In this document: positions 8,247-17,032 of the stretch, one piece after another
Layout: each line of letters begins with the position of its first letter
Position numbering within the stretch: position 1 is the stretch's first letter
Origin: Bradyrhizobium sp. AZCC 2176
Lineage (GTDB): Bacteria > Pseudomonadota > Alphaproteobacteria > Rhizobiales > Xanthobacteraceae
Assembly: GCF_036924645.1 (NCBI RefSeq)
Contig: NZ_JAZHRX010000001.1
Location: 6,165,501-6,229,500 of the forward strand
DNA: 64,000 nucleotides
Reading direction: 5' to 3'
Program-made: the position numbers and the translations under genes
The notes under the pieces: generated by a model
What the model was told of the DNA's origin: nothing
Databases searched by the model: none
The model's input: the letters and a program-made list of their open reading frames with translations, nothing else

Positions 8247-8651
8247 GTGCCGCGCGTTCTCGTGGTCGATGACGACCCGATGGTATGCGTTGCCATCGAG
8301 GTCTGTCTGACGCGCAAGGGTTTCGAGGTCACCGTCGCCGACGGTGGTGAGGCGGGAATGCGCGCACTCGAATCCTCCGATTTCGACGTCATGCTGGTCG
8401 ACGTGTTCATGCCGCATATGCGCGGCTTCGAATCGATCCGGATGTTCCACGAGCGCAGGCCCGACATACCGATCATCGCGATGTCGGGCTACGCCTTCGC
8501 CAACACCGAGCGCGCGCCGGATTTCCTGCGGATGACCATCGAGCTCGGCGCGGCATGCTGCCTGCGCAAGCCCTTCACGCCTGACGCGCTGTTGACCTCG
8601 GTCAATCAATGCATCACCACACCGAAAGCTTCCGCGCGCCACTCGAAATAG
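8247..8651 (+). CDS. Single-domain response regulator (CheY-like receiver)
   Basis: 134 residues with a GTG start. All receiver hallmarks are present: acidic pocket Asp8-10 (VVDDDP), phospho-acceptor Asp52 in MLVDVFMP, Ser80 in IAMSGYA, and Lys108 in LRKPFTP. There is no output domain, so it acts through protein contacts or as a phosphate relay. It sits 18 bases upstream of a hybrid histidine kinase gene and is very probably co-transcribed and paired with it. Confidence 0.9.
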   Translation: MPRVLVVDDDPMVCVAIEVCLTRKGFEVTVADGGEAGMRALESSDFDVMLVDVFMPHMRGFESIRMFHERRPDIPIIAMSGYAFANTERAPDFLRMTIELGAACCLRKPFTPDALLTSVNQCITTPKASARHSK

Positions 8652-8669
8652 TGAAGTAAGCAATTGGCA

Positions 8670-10905
8670 ATGCCCTCGCAGCGTATCATTCTTGGAATTG
8701 GCCTCGCCATCCTCCTCGCTATCGGCGCTGCCTCGATCGGTTTGGACCTCAAGTCAAGGTCCGATAACGCTTCCGTCGACCGTGCGCTTGGAATACTCGC
8801 GAAACTCTCCGATATGCGCCCGCTGCTGCGCCGGGCGGAAAGCGCGGCGCGGGCCTTCGCGATCAGCGGCGATCAGCAATTCACCACGGAATACCGCGAG
8901 GCCAGCGACGCGATCCTGCCGGCGCTGGCGGCGCTGATCGAGGCCGTCAAGGCCAATCCCACCGAAAAGCAACTGATCGAAGAGACCAAGGCGCTGGTGG
9001 AGCGCCAGATTGCCGTCAATGGCGAGTTGATCAGGCTGCGGACCGCGGGAGACAGCGCCGCGATCGAGGCGCTCGTTGGCCAGGAGGACCGTGCCGCGAC
9101 CGCCGCGATCACCGGAAACCTAGAAAAGGCCGTCGCGGAAGAGCGCAGGCTGCTGTTCGCGCGGCGCGCCGAATCCGAAACCAACGGCAGCTTCCTGCTG
9201 GCGATCGATCTCGCTGGCGTCGCGCTGATTCTGATCCTCGCCATCGTTCTGACGGTGTCGGCCCGCCGCTCGCGCCGGGCACTGCAGGATTCGCTGAGCG
9301 CCACCCAGGCCACCAACGAGGCGCTGGAGGCCGCGGTCGCCGAGCGCACCGAGCACCTAGTTGCCGCGCATGACGAACTCAGGCTTTCGGCCGCGGTCCT
9401 GCGCAGCACCTTTCACAGCATGGCGGAAGCGGTGCTGGTCATCGACACCAAGGGAGAGATTTTGCTCTCCAATCCGGCCGCCGAGAAGATGCTGCGCTTC
9501 CGGCGCGGGAATGACGGTGGAACTGCTGCACTCGCTCAGCACGGTGTTTCATGCCGACGGGGTCACGCCGCTGCTGGTCCATGATATGCCCGCCTCGCGC
9601 GCGCTGCGCGGCGAAGCGTTCGATGCCACCGAAATCGTGGTCCGCCCGGTCAGCGGCAGTCCGCCGGTTCATCTGATGATCAGCGGCCGGCCGCTGCGCG
9701 ATGCCTCGGGCGCCATCAGCGGCGCCGCGCTGGTCTATCACGACGCCACCGCCTCGCGGGAAACCGAGCACAAGCTCCTGCAATCGCAAAAGCTCGACGC
9801 CATCGGCAAGCTTACCGGCGGCGTCGCGCACGACTTCAACAACATGCTCACGGTGATCACCGGCACCACCGAAACGCTGGTCGCGCGCCTCGCGCACGAG
9901 CCGGCTCTGCAGAAGACGGCCGAATTGATCGATCAGGCGGCGGAACGCTGCAGCGAGCTGATCCAGCATCTGCTCGCCTTCGCCCGCCGCCAGCCGTTGC
10001 AGCCGCGCAATGTCGACATCAACGCTACCGTGCTCGATATCGCAAAACTGCTGCGGCCGACGCTCGGCGAGCAGATCGAGGTCAACTCGATCCTCGAGCA
10101 GGAAGTGGCGACCGCCCATATCGACCCCTCGCAGCTCGCCAACTCCCTGCTCAACATGGCGATCAACGCGCGCGACGCGATGCCGAATGGCGGCAAGCTG
10201 ATGCTGGAGACGCGCAACGTCGTGCTCGACGAAGCCTATGCACAGGCCAATCCGGACGCGAAACCCGGTCCCTATGTGATGCTCGCGGTCAGCGACAACG
10301 GCGCCGGCATGTCGCAGGACGTGCTGGACAAGGTGTTCGAGCCGTTCTTCACCACCAAGGAGGTCGGCAAGGGCTCGGGCCTCGGGCTGAGCATGGTCTA
10401 CGGCTTCGTCAAGCAATCGGGCGGACACATCCGGATCTACAGCGAGGTCGGCCACGGCACCACGATCAAGCTCTATCTGCCGCCCGCGCGCGGGCAAGCC
10501 GAGGCAGCGCCAGCCGCGGTGGCGCCGCTGCCGCATGGCAACGAAACCATCCTGGTGGTGGAAGACGACGCGCTGGTGCGCAATTTCGTCACCGCGCAAT
10601 TGCAGAGCCTCGGCTACCGCACGCTGGCCGCCGCCAACGGACCGGCGGCGATGCTGATGGTCGACAACGGCGAGCCGTTCGACCTCCTGTTCACCGACGT
10701 CATCATGCCCGGCGGCATGACCGGACGGCAGTTGGCCGACGAAGTGGCAAAACGCCGGCCCGGCATCAAGGTGCTCTACACGTCAGGCTATACCGACAAC
10801 GCGATCGTGCACCAGGGCCGTCTCGATCCCGGCGTGCTGCTGCTGACCAAGCCGTATCGAAAATCGCAACTGGCCAACATGGTCCGCCGCGCGCTGACGG
10901 GGTGA
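8670..10905 (+). pseudogene. Hybrid sensor histidine kinase (CHASE3-like/PAS/HisKA/HATPase/receiver), split by a frameshift
   Basis: Two overlapping frames together encode one family-typical protein of about 745 residues. The first (8670-9584) has a membrane helix, a helical periplasmic CHASE3-like sensor, a second helix near residue 185, a coiled coil and the start of a PAS domain (NPAAEKMLRF). The second continues from about 9505 with PAS, the H-box GGVAHDFNNML (His near 387), N-box NMAINARDAMPNGG, DNGAGM, GSGLGLSM, and a C-terminal receiver (FTDVIMPGG, LLTKPY). The switch lies near 9497-9512, where CGGCGCGGGAATG has one base too many. The total length leaves remainder one over three. Real decay and sequencing error are both possible. 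It lies 18 bases after its likely partner regulator. Confidence 0.8.
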
Positions 10906-10923
10906 GGTGGCGGAAGCTACCTA

Positions 10924-11787
10924 TTACCTTCCAATATCAATTGTGCTGGCAACCTCTTCGAGGCGTTCCATCGCGATTGGTTCGAGCAAGATGTTGTGAC
11001 CAAGACCTGGAGCAATCGTCACATTCACCGCAACATTGCGATTTCGTAGCGCTTCGGCATAGACGAGCGTCAGCGCTGAGGGTGTAATTTGATCGTCGCT
11101 ACCCACCAGCAACCAGATCTTCGCCGACGCGGGAACGCTATCAACCAGAGCCAGCGGTGAACGGGAGCGCACGTCGCGTTCCCAGATTGCGCCTCCTTTT
11201 ACCGACTGCATGTGCTTGCGCCATGCTGTGACATCACACGGGCATGACACCAACAGAGCGCCGTCCACCGCTGTCCCCTGCTGCCCCAATAAATTGCCAA
11301 CTATTGCAGCGCCTCCCGAGTGCCCAACCAGGATCACCCGGCGCGGATGATATTTGTCTTTCAGTTCAGAGAGCACGGTAGCCATCGCATTGATTACTTC
11401 AGGCGTCCAGTTGTCGCCCGTGGTGTAGCCGCGCATACCATCAGAGCTGTCTTCGCCGTCACTGTAGCCAGGCCGAAGAACCGCCGCGACAACTGTATCT
11501 GACATCAGGGCCGCAGCCCTCTGCGCAAATCGGTATTGGTACGTGGGAGGGTTGTCTGGCGAGTCCCCATGGACCACAAGGACAAGGATCGGATGCTGGC
11601 TTAGGCGGGCATTCTCATAGATTTTTGACTTGATACGTTGTGTCGTGGCTACCCACATTGTCGCACCCGTGTTCGTCGTGTCCTGCGCAGCGATTGTGGA
11701 TTGTGCGAACGCTGAAGGGGCAATTCCGAAGAGTACAAAGCACTGCGATATGAGCACGGCTGCAGCCGCGGACAAGATACGACTCAC
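10924..11787 (-). CDS. Exported alpha/beta hydrolase
   Basis: 287 residues from GTG at 11787, which has GGGGGAG upstream and begins a good signal peptide (hydrophobic to about residue 28, SAFAQ). The nucleophile elbow is VGHSGG (Ser157). GSDDQITPS and GLGHNIL provide the expected late Asp and His. It belongs to the broad alpha/beta-hydrolase (prolyl-oligopeptidase/dienelactone-like) group; substrate unknown. It lies 130 bases downstream of the M56 peptidase gene in the same direction, so it may be an output of that signalling cluster. Confidence 0.75.
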   Translation of the reverse strand: MSRILSAAAAVLISQCFVLFGIAPSAFAQSTIAAQDTTNTGATMWVATTQRIKSKIYENARLSQHPILVLVVHGDSPDNPPTYQYRFAQRAAALMSDTVVAAVLRPGYSDGEDSSDGMRGYTTGDNWTPEVINAMATVLSELKDKYHPRRVILVGHSGGAAIVGNLLGQQGTAVDGALLVSCPCDVTAWRKHMQSVKGGAIWERDVRSRSPLALVDSVPASAKIWLLVGSDDQITPSALTLVYAEALRNRNVAVNVTIAPGLGHNILLEPIAMERLEEVASTIDIGR

Positions 11788-11917
11788 TATCTGAAGCTCC
11801 CCCGCAACGATTGCACGCTTACTGTCGGTGGATTGCACACATGTACGTTCTGCACAGCGGACATCAATCACGAAGCCGGCCTCCTTCAAGATGCCGTGCA
11901 GATCCGGTCCAAATCTG

Positions 11918-13234
11918 TCACCGCAGGATTATCAAAGCGCCCACCCTGTCTGGCTTGGGTCGATAGCGTTGCTCGGCCTTGGTGCTGGCGATCCGCTGCG
12001 CAGTAGCGGCATCGATACGCTTCATCGGCATGTTTATGCCGTGCTGGTGCAATATCAGGGATGTCGTCTGCCCATCAGGTTCGGTGATGAAACTGATGCT
12101 TTTGTCTTTGTAAGAAAATTCGGTGTCGCTCCGAGCAAAGATCGGTACTGACGGCTGGCCGGTGAGTCGCGCATTCAGTTGCTGGCCATTGCGGGTAATC
12201 GTCAACATGGCATTGTCGTTCAGTTGGTAGAATCCGACATGGCCATCGCGTATTCTGCTATCTGTGGCGATCTCCTGCGATGCGGACTTGCCGGAGCCAT
12301 CGTTGTCGGGAGGGCTGATTTCAGCAGCGCCGACGGCAAATGCGATCCCCAGGCAGCCGAGCACCACCGCCGTTGCGGGGGTATATTTTGTCTTTTCCCG
12401 CAACATGTTCCGGATTCGCTGCTCGAGCAATGATCTCGGTTCGGACATCGCAGCTACCATGGCGATGGTTGCCGACTGCCTCTCGCCAATCGCAATCAGA
12501 GTTTCGCCGTAACGTGAAATGTCATAGCCGCATCGCAGGACTCTGGCATCACAATCGATCTCGATGGCAAAGCGCAGACGCCGCAATTGCCACCAGAGCG
12601 GCAGGTTCCAGGGCATGCAAACGAGAAGGCCAAGTGCGATCGTCACCAGCCGGGCATCATGCGCTTCAAGATGGCTCCGCTCATGCGCGATGACCAGTTC
12701 CTGTACATCGGGTGAGCACTGCAGCAGCCAGCGCGGTACGACGATGTGCGGATCAAGCAGTCCCACTATGGCGGGACCTGCATCTTCGGAGATGTGCACC
12801 GGGACGCCGGCCACGTTGCCGCGCTCCCAGTGACGTCGGCGCCGGTTCAGTTGCATGCTGCTGGCCAGGATTGCCAGGAACAAGATTGCCGACGCGGCGC
12901 TCCAACCAACCTGCAACAATCGGTCGAGACCGGGAGACGCCGAGAGTGATCCGGCAGTCGCGGTCAGCCAGCCGGATGGCGATAGTCCGCTTATGGTTAT
13001 GTCTCGCACCGCTACGACTCGCTGGGGTATCACTGGGTCGACGACGCCGGTCAGCCGCGGAATCTGCAAGGAAACCGAGGAAACGACCAGTGGAACCAGC
13101 AGCGAGGTAATCATGCTGGTGCCCCACAGCCAGCGCGTCGGCTTTTGCCGGAAGCGCGCCGAGTGCTCCAAGGCGAGAGCAGCCAGGCTCAGTAGCAAGC
13201 TTACCACGATGACGTATGACATCCAGGCCAGCAT
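11918..13234 (-). CDS. M56 family (BlaR1-type) membrane metallopeptidase with DUF3471-like C-terminus
   Basis: 438 residues. Helices lie near residues 5-22, 40-58 and 110-128. The zinc site HERSH is at 184-188 with a downstream EIDCDARVL Asp/Glu. Then a helix near 280, and a C-terminal region of about 140 residues. That region (FYQLNDNAMLTITRNG, LTGQPSVPIFARS, LHQHGINMPMKRI) looks like the DUF3471 domain of beta-lactamase-fold proteins. It is not the penicillin-binding sensor of BlaR1; no SxxK is seen. The start codon overlaps the BlaI stop by one base. It should cleave or trigger cleavage of the adjacent BlaI repressor in response to an unknown signal. Confidence 0.85.
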   Translation of the reverse strand: MLAWMSYVIVVSLLLSLAALALEHSARFRQKPTRWLWGTSMITSLLVPLVVSSVSLQIPRLTGVVDPVIPQRVVAVRDITISGLSPSGWLTATAGSLSASPGLDRLLQVGWSAASAILFLAILASSMQLNRRRRHWERGNVAGVPVHISEDAGPAIVGLLDPHIVVPRWLLQCSPDVQELVIAHERSHLEAHDARLVTIALGLLVCMPWNLPLWWQLRRLRFAIEIDCDARVLRCGYDISRYGETLIAIGERQSATIAMVAAMSEPRSLLEQRIRNMLREKTKYTPATAVVLGCLGIAFAVGAAEISPPDNDGSGKSASQEIATDSRIRDGHVGFYQLNDNAMLTITRNGQQLNARLTGQPSVPIFARSDTEFSYKDKSISFITEPDGQTTSLILHQHGINMPMKRIDAATAQRIASTKAEQRYRPKPDRVGALIILR

Positions 13235-13608
13235 CAGCTCTCTCTCTTCTGCGACTTGTCTTCCAGCAGCGCGCGCATGTTGCGGATCTGCTTCGCACTG
13301 AGTTTCTGGTCGGAAACCAGATGAGTGAAGAGCAATTCGGCCGATCCCTTGAAGAGCTTGCTGGTGAGGTGACGTAAGGCACTTTGCTGCGCGGTCTGTT
13401 GCTTGACCGAGGCGAAATAACGATGACCACGACCTTCTTGCTCATGGCCAACGTATCCCTTGCCCTCAAGCGTGCGTAGGATCGTCAGGACTGTGGTATA
13501 AGCCAGATCATCCTTCAAGGCGGCCCTGACCTCGCCGACCAGTGATGGTCCTCGCTCCCACAGCACTTCCATCACGTCGATTTCGCGATCTGTGAACTGG
13601 ATGTTCAT
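13234..13608 (-). CDS. BlaI/MecI/CopY family transcriptional repressor
   Basis: 124 residues. The winged helix is typical: FTDREIDVMEVLWERGP, then YTTVLTILRTLEGKGYVGHE, followed by a dimerisation helix region. It should repress its own operon and be released by the M56 peptidase encoded immediately downstream. Upstream are three BlaI-like palindromes. The start codon and operator lie inside a 46-base tandem duplication, and the outer copy encodes a ten-codon dead-end reading frame. Confidence 0.92.
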   Translation of the reverse strand: MNIQFTDREIDVMEVLWERGPSLVGEVRAALKDDLAYTTVLTILRTLEGKGYVGHEQEGRGHRYFASVKQQTAQQSALRHLTSKLFKGSAELLFTHLVSDQKLSAKQIRNMRALLEDKSQKRES

Positions 13609-13685
13609 CCATCACCATCTACTATAGATATAGTAGATGGAACTGGATGTTCATCCATCACCATCTACTATAGATATAGTAGATA
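13594..13685. repeat. 46-base tandem duplication covering the blaI start and operator
   Basis: Bases 13594-13639 and 13640-13685 are identical except for the last base. Each copy contains the blaI start codon (reverse strand), the preceding GATGGTGATGG and one palindromic operator. Because 46 is not a multiple of three, the upstream copy runs MNIQFHLLYL and then a stop. Confidence 0.9.
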
Positions 13686-13727
13686 GTCTCACCGTCGACG
13701 CCGATTGTCAACTATAGGAATAGTTGA
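13617..13727. promoter_or_regulatory. Three BlaI-type operator palindromes
   Basis: ATCTACTATAGATATAGTAGAT occurs at 13617-13638 and 13663-13684, with perfect 10-base arms about a two-base centre. TCAACTATAGGAATAGTTGA at 13708-13727 is a third, less perfect site. The TACTA/TAGTA arms resemble known BlaI/MecI operators. They sit immediately upstream of the blaI-type start. Confidence 0.75.
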
Positions 13728-13783
13728 TAGCGGCGGCTGTACCGACAACGCGTTCACCCAAACCACGCCCGCCATCCCGCGGG

Positions 13784-14146
13784 CTACGGCGGTGCAAGCC
13801 CGAGCTCAAGCCGCCTCTTCTTTGACATGCCCTGCGAGACGATAGAGTGAGACTGCCGGATGTAGTCGCGCAGCGCCGCATCAGGCAGCCCGGGCTTTTC
13901 GAAGTGCTGGATCCATTTCATGCCGCGCGATGCGAGGTACGGCGCAGGGCGCAAACCCGGCTGATCCTTGAGCATCTCATAAGCAATGTCGCTCACTTTG
14001 AAGGTGATGCTCGGCTCATCATGCTTCCCGCTGGCGATCGCAAAGACCTTGCCGCCGACTTTCCAGACATGCGACCCGCCCCACTGGATCACATGCGTGG
14101 TCGCAGGAAGTGTCCGGCAGAATGCATTGAATTTTCCGCGGGTCAT
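13784..14146 (-). CDS. MmcQ/YjbR family protein
   Basis: 120 residues. Features of the YjbR (CyaY-like fold, DNA-binding-like) family are visible: FNAFCRTLPATTHVIQWGG near the start, WKVGGKVFAIA, FKVSD, then RPAPYLASRGMKWIQ and LRDYIRQSHSIV. Biochemical role is not established. It begins three bases after the DUF1993 stop on the same strand, so the two form an operon. Confidence 0.85.
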   Translation of the reverse strand: MTRGKFNAFCRTLPATTHVIQWGGSHVWKVGGKVFAIASGKHDEPSITFKVSDIAYEMLKDQPGLRPAPYLASRGMKWIQHFEKPGLPDAALRDYIRQSHSIVSQGMSKKRRLELGLAPP

Positions 14147-14149
14147 ATC

Positions 14150-14665
14150 TCACGTTACTCTCATCGGAATGACACCGAGGAAATCGCGCTTGCCGATTTC
14201 GACACCGCAGTGACGGAGGATGTCGTAGGCGGTGGTGACGTGAAAGTAGAAATTTGGCACCGCAAAGTGGTTGAGATAGTCCACACCTTTCATGTAACCC
14301 GTATTCGGGCCGAGCGGGAAAGTGATCTCACGGTCGGAGGATTCGTCGATCCTCTTGGCGTCGAGCGCCTTCAAAAAGGCAATCGTCCTGACGATGCGCG
14401 CCTTGAGCTCGGCGATCGTCTTCTCGTTATCGTCAAATTTGGGCGGGTCGATGCCGGCGAGCCGTGCACCGCCGTTCTTCGCCTGGTTACAGGCGCTCTG
14501 CACCTGCCGGTTGAATGCGAACATATCTGGAAAGAGGCGCGCGCCGAGCAGCACCGCGGGGTCGATCGACTTGGCTGCCGCATATGCGTCGGCCTTGTCG
14601 AGAACCGCCGAGAGCGCGTTGAGGCCGATCTCGAATACCGGAATCGCTGCAAGGGACATCGACAT
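14150..14665 (-). CDS. DUF1993 domain-containing protein
   Basis: 171 residues from ATG MSMSLAAIPV, which has AAGGAGG eight bases upstream; an open extension to 14794 is not needed. The whole protein is one DUF1993 helical domain, including the family-typical segment around FPDMFAFNRQVQSACNQAKN and the C-terminal HFAVPNFYFHVTTAYDILRH. The fold resembles DinB-like four-helix bundles. It is transcribed divergently from a MarR regulator and upstream of yjbR, suggesting an inducible detoxification-type operon, which is inference. Confidence 0.88.
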   Translation of the reverse strand: MSMSLAAIPVFEIGLNALSAVLDKADAYAAAKSIDPAVLLGARLFPDMFAFNRQVQSACNQAKNGGARLAGIDPPKFDDNEKTIAELKARIVRTIAFLKALDAKRIDESSDREITFPLGPNTGYMKGVDYLNHFAVPNFYFHVTTAYDILRHCGVEIGKRDFLGVIPMRVT

Positions 14666-14879
14666 GGCAGAATCCTCCTTCGTAGATGAATTAGACAGGT
14701 CAGCGGCGCGGCCGGATGATTCCTTTGATTCCGCCTGACGGTCAGGCAGCGCCGCCATCAAGCGCAATAGCTCCGGCGCGATGCGCTCGTGCACGTCCCC
14801 TTGGAGGCCGGCGCCTTCGACCAGGCGGCCCGAAGTCCCTCGCCAATCGCCCGCTCGTTTCGACCCTTTCGAGAAATTA

Positions 14880-14960
14880 AATGCATATGCACTTATTCTG
14901 TCAATAGCTACCTCTCAGCTAAATTTAATCGACATTCGACAATTGAATGCATATACACTT
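14880..14960. promoter_or_regulatory. Direct repeats in the MarR / DUF1993 divergent promoter
   Basis: AATGCATATGCACTT (14880-14894) and AATGCATATACACTT (14946-14960) differ by one base. Each contains an inverted core (TGCATATGCA in the first). The second ends three bases before the MarR start codon. They are the likely MarR binding sites. Confidence 0.55.
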
Positions 14961-14963
14961 TCC

Positions 14964-15440
14964 ATGCCCGATTACTCTCATTTGGCGCGACAAATGGCCG
15001 AGAACTGCCCGGCCCTTCGCGTGCGGCAGGCGTCACGCGTTCTGGCCAGGCTCTACGACGACGAGTTGACGCCCTTCGGTCTGCATTCGTCGCAACTGCC
15101 GGTTCTCGTGGCGGCCGCACTGTTCGGGGATTCGGGCACGACCATGAGCAAGCTCGCGCAGGCCGTGCTGATGGACCGCACCACGCTGACGCGAAGCATT
15201 CTGCCGCTCGAGCGCGTAGGACTTCTACGCGTGGCGCGGTCGCCGGAAGATGCCCGCACCAAAGTCGTCGTCATCACGCGGGCCGGCGAGCGCATGATCG
15301 AATCTATCTTTCCCGTGTGGGAACGCGTCCTCACGCGAATCAAGGAAACCATCGGGGAAGATACCCTCATCGAACTTCATTCGCAGCTCGATGAAGTGAT
15401 TGGGTTGCGCAATCGGCCGTCGCCAAACAGGTCGGGTTGA
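14964..15440 (+). CDS. MarR family transcriptional regulator
   Basis: 158 residues from ATG MPDYSHLARQ; the upstream open frame runs through the operators and is rejected. The winged helix is TMSKLAQAVLMDRTTLTRSILPLERVGLLRV, and the wing is EDARTKVVVITRAGERM. It is divergent from the DUF1993-yjbR operon and presumably represses it. Its 3' end is followed at once by a relic of a histidine-kinase receiver domain. Confidence 0.88.
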   Translation: MPDYSHLARQMAENCPALRVRQASRVLARLYDDELTPFGLHSSQLPVLVAAALFGDSGTTMSKLAQAVLMDRTTLTRSILPLERVGLLRVARSPEDARTKVVVITRAGERMIESIFPVWERVLTRIKETIGEDTLIELHSQLDEVIGLRNRPSPNRSG

Positions 15441-15442
15441 CG

Positions 15443-15493
15443 TATCGCAAATCCCGATTGGCGAACATGGTCCGCCGTGCGTTGACGGGGTAA
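15443..15493 (+). pseudogene. Relic of a hybrid histidine kinase C-terminus
   Basis: Seventeen codons read YRKSRLANMVRRALTG and stop. The intact kinase at 8670-10905 ends YRKSQLANMVRRALTG and stop. The following bases also match (CTGGCGGAAG against GTGGCGGAAG). Nothing else of the kinase remains. It is a decayed paralogue tail directly after the MarR stop codon. The rest of the 165-base gap to 15606 shows nothing. Confidence 0.75.
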
Positions 15494-15605
15494 ACTGGCG
15501 GAAGGCGCAAGCTTCTCCTCACGTGCGGCGTGGTTTCAATGCCGATCTGGTGTATGAAGGGACGAGACGTTCGATGAAGGGATTCGGGGGAAGAGCCAAA
15601 GTCTA

Positions 15606-15938
15606 ATGGCCGACGTGATCTACAAGCGCTGCTATTTCGATTGGGGCGGACGATGCGCCTACTGCGACGTTGGACTCCCCCGGATAAAGACCGGCGGCAA
15701 GGTCAAGGCCAGTATTGACCATTTCATCCCGCTCTCAAAGGGAGGCCGGAACAGCAGGAGCAACCGCGTGCTGTCCTGCTACCCCTGCAACCTCGCCAAG
15801 GGCGACACCGACCCGCGCGAGACGAGCCAATGGTCCCACGTTGAACGGCGGCTTGCCGAGATCGCCGCTTCGCCGCTCATCAGTCACGGGCGACTCAAAC
15901 TGCTTATTCCCGAACTGGTGAAACAACTTGGCGTCTAG
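15606..15938 (+). CDS. HNH endonuclease domain protein
   Basis: 110 residues. The HNH signature is complete: zinc ligands Cys17/Cys20 (CAYC) and Cys58/Cys61 (CYPC), with Asp38-His39 (SIDHFIPLSKGG), Asn53 and Asn62. It is likely a small DNA nuclease. No phage, restriction or methyltransferase gene is adjacent, so its cellular role is unclear. It resembles stand-alone HNH proteins of mobile or homing origin. Confidence 0.88.
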   Translation: MADVIYKRCYFDWGGRCAYCDVGLPRIKTGGKVKASIDHFIPLSKGGRNSRSNRVLSCYPCNLAKGDTDPRETSQWSHVERRLAEIAASPLISHGRLKLLIPELVKQLGV

Positions 15939-15970
15939 CAGCACCGAACCTGACATGGAAATCCGTCACG

Positions 15971-17032
15971 TCACGAGCCGGATCCGCCTGCCACGATCTT
16001 CTCGTTCAGCTTCTGATCGACGGTCTGAACCGTGCGGTCGATCTCGGCACTGGGTAGGCCGAGTTGATCCGAAACCAATTTCACCAGCAGATCAACCCGC
16101 TCGATGAAGGGCGCTCCGGCGGCGACCGCCCGGGCCGCCGATGACGGCTTGAGAAGGCTTTCCGCCGCCTTGGCATATTTCTCGAAAGGCACCTGATCCG
16201 CCGAGTCGGCGCCCAGACGGCGGGCGACGGTGTCGACATGGTCATAGATCGACTGCGAGAGTTTCAGGTCGCTGTGCACGGCGTCGCGGATCGACTGCGG
16301 CTCGTGCGGCGTGATGCAGCGGTAATTCCCGGTCAGCAGCATCGACCATTTGGCCAAGGGCACGAACAGCGAATCGAACACCTTGAGCTTTACTGGAACG
16401 TCCTTGCGATCCAGCGTCACCGCGTCGATATCGGCTTCGAGTTCGCGCAGCAGCTTGTTGTGCTGCTCGTCCTCAAATGCCGCGGCCTTGAAGTTGGTCG
16501 GCAGGCCGACATGAAGCACGTTCGCCGCCTCTTCCGGCGGGCGGAAGGCCTGCGGATCGGGCGAGCAGAGCGACACCAGTCCCGGCTTGAACCGCTCCCA
16601 CACCTGGGCGTTCGTATAGGCCTCCTCCAGATCCATGTCCGCCAGCGCCGGGATCCGCTTGAGATAGGGCAACGGCGGCATGTTCATGATCGAAAGGCAA
16701 GGCAGTTTTGCCTCGGCGATCTTGATCATCAGAACGCGGATCGTGTGGTTGGTGTATTGCGGCTCCTGCATTGCAAGGCCGACCAGATCGTAGCGGGAAA
16801 GGTCGACCTCGGCGGGCGTGGTGGCGTCCAGTTTGCCGGGCAGATCGCGCGAAAAGATCGCGCGATGCACCGCCTCGTCGCGCAGCTTGATGCGAACTTC
16901 GGTGCCGTCGCGGTTGATGAGGTCTGCCGTCTTCCTCCGGCACACCAGCGTCACATTGTGACCCGCCATCAAAAGCTTCGTCGCCAGCAAGGAGCCATAC
17001 GAGGCCCCAAGGATCAAAATGTTGCGCGCCAT
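15971..17032 (-). CDS. NAD(P)-binding protein of ketopantoate reductase/ApbA type
   Basis: 353 residues. The start is placed at ATG MARNILILGAS, preceded by GAAAGAGAG; the extension to 17110 lacks similarity. The N-terminus is a Rossmann dinucleotide fold (ILILGASYGSLLATKLLMAG, then VTLVCRR) as in ApbA/PanE reductases. The C-terminus is helical. It differs from true panE (42404) in its GASYGS loop and longer middle region. A reductase on an unknown 2-oxo acid is likely. No operon partner is seen. Confidence 0.7.
   Translation of the reverse strand: MARNILILGASYGSLLATKLLMAGHNVTLVCRRKTADLINRDGTEVRIKLRDEAVHRAIFSRDLPGKLDATTPAEVDLSRYDLVGLAMQEPQYTNHTIRVLMIKIAEAKLPCLSIMNMPPLPYLKRIPALADMDLEEAYTNAQVWERFKPGLVSLCSPDPQAFRPPEEAANVLHVGLPTNFKAAAFEDEQHNKLLRELEADIDAVTLDRKDVPVKLKVFDSLFVPLAKWSMLLTGNYRCITPHEPQSIRDAVHSDLKLSQSIYDHVDTVARRLGADSADQVPFEKYAKAAESLLKPSSAARAVAAGAPFIERVDLLVKLVSDQLGLPSAEIDRTVQTVDQKLNEKIVAGGSGS

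Noticed and set aside
13594..13727. Short direct repeats that might look like a CRISPR start
   Set aside because: Only one tandem duplication with no spacers, and the units contain an operator and start codon.
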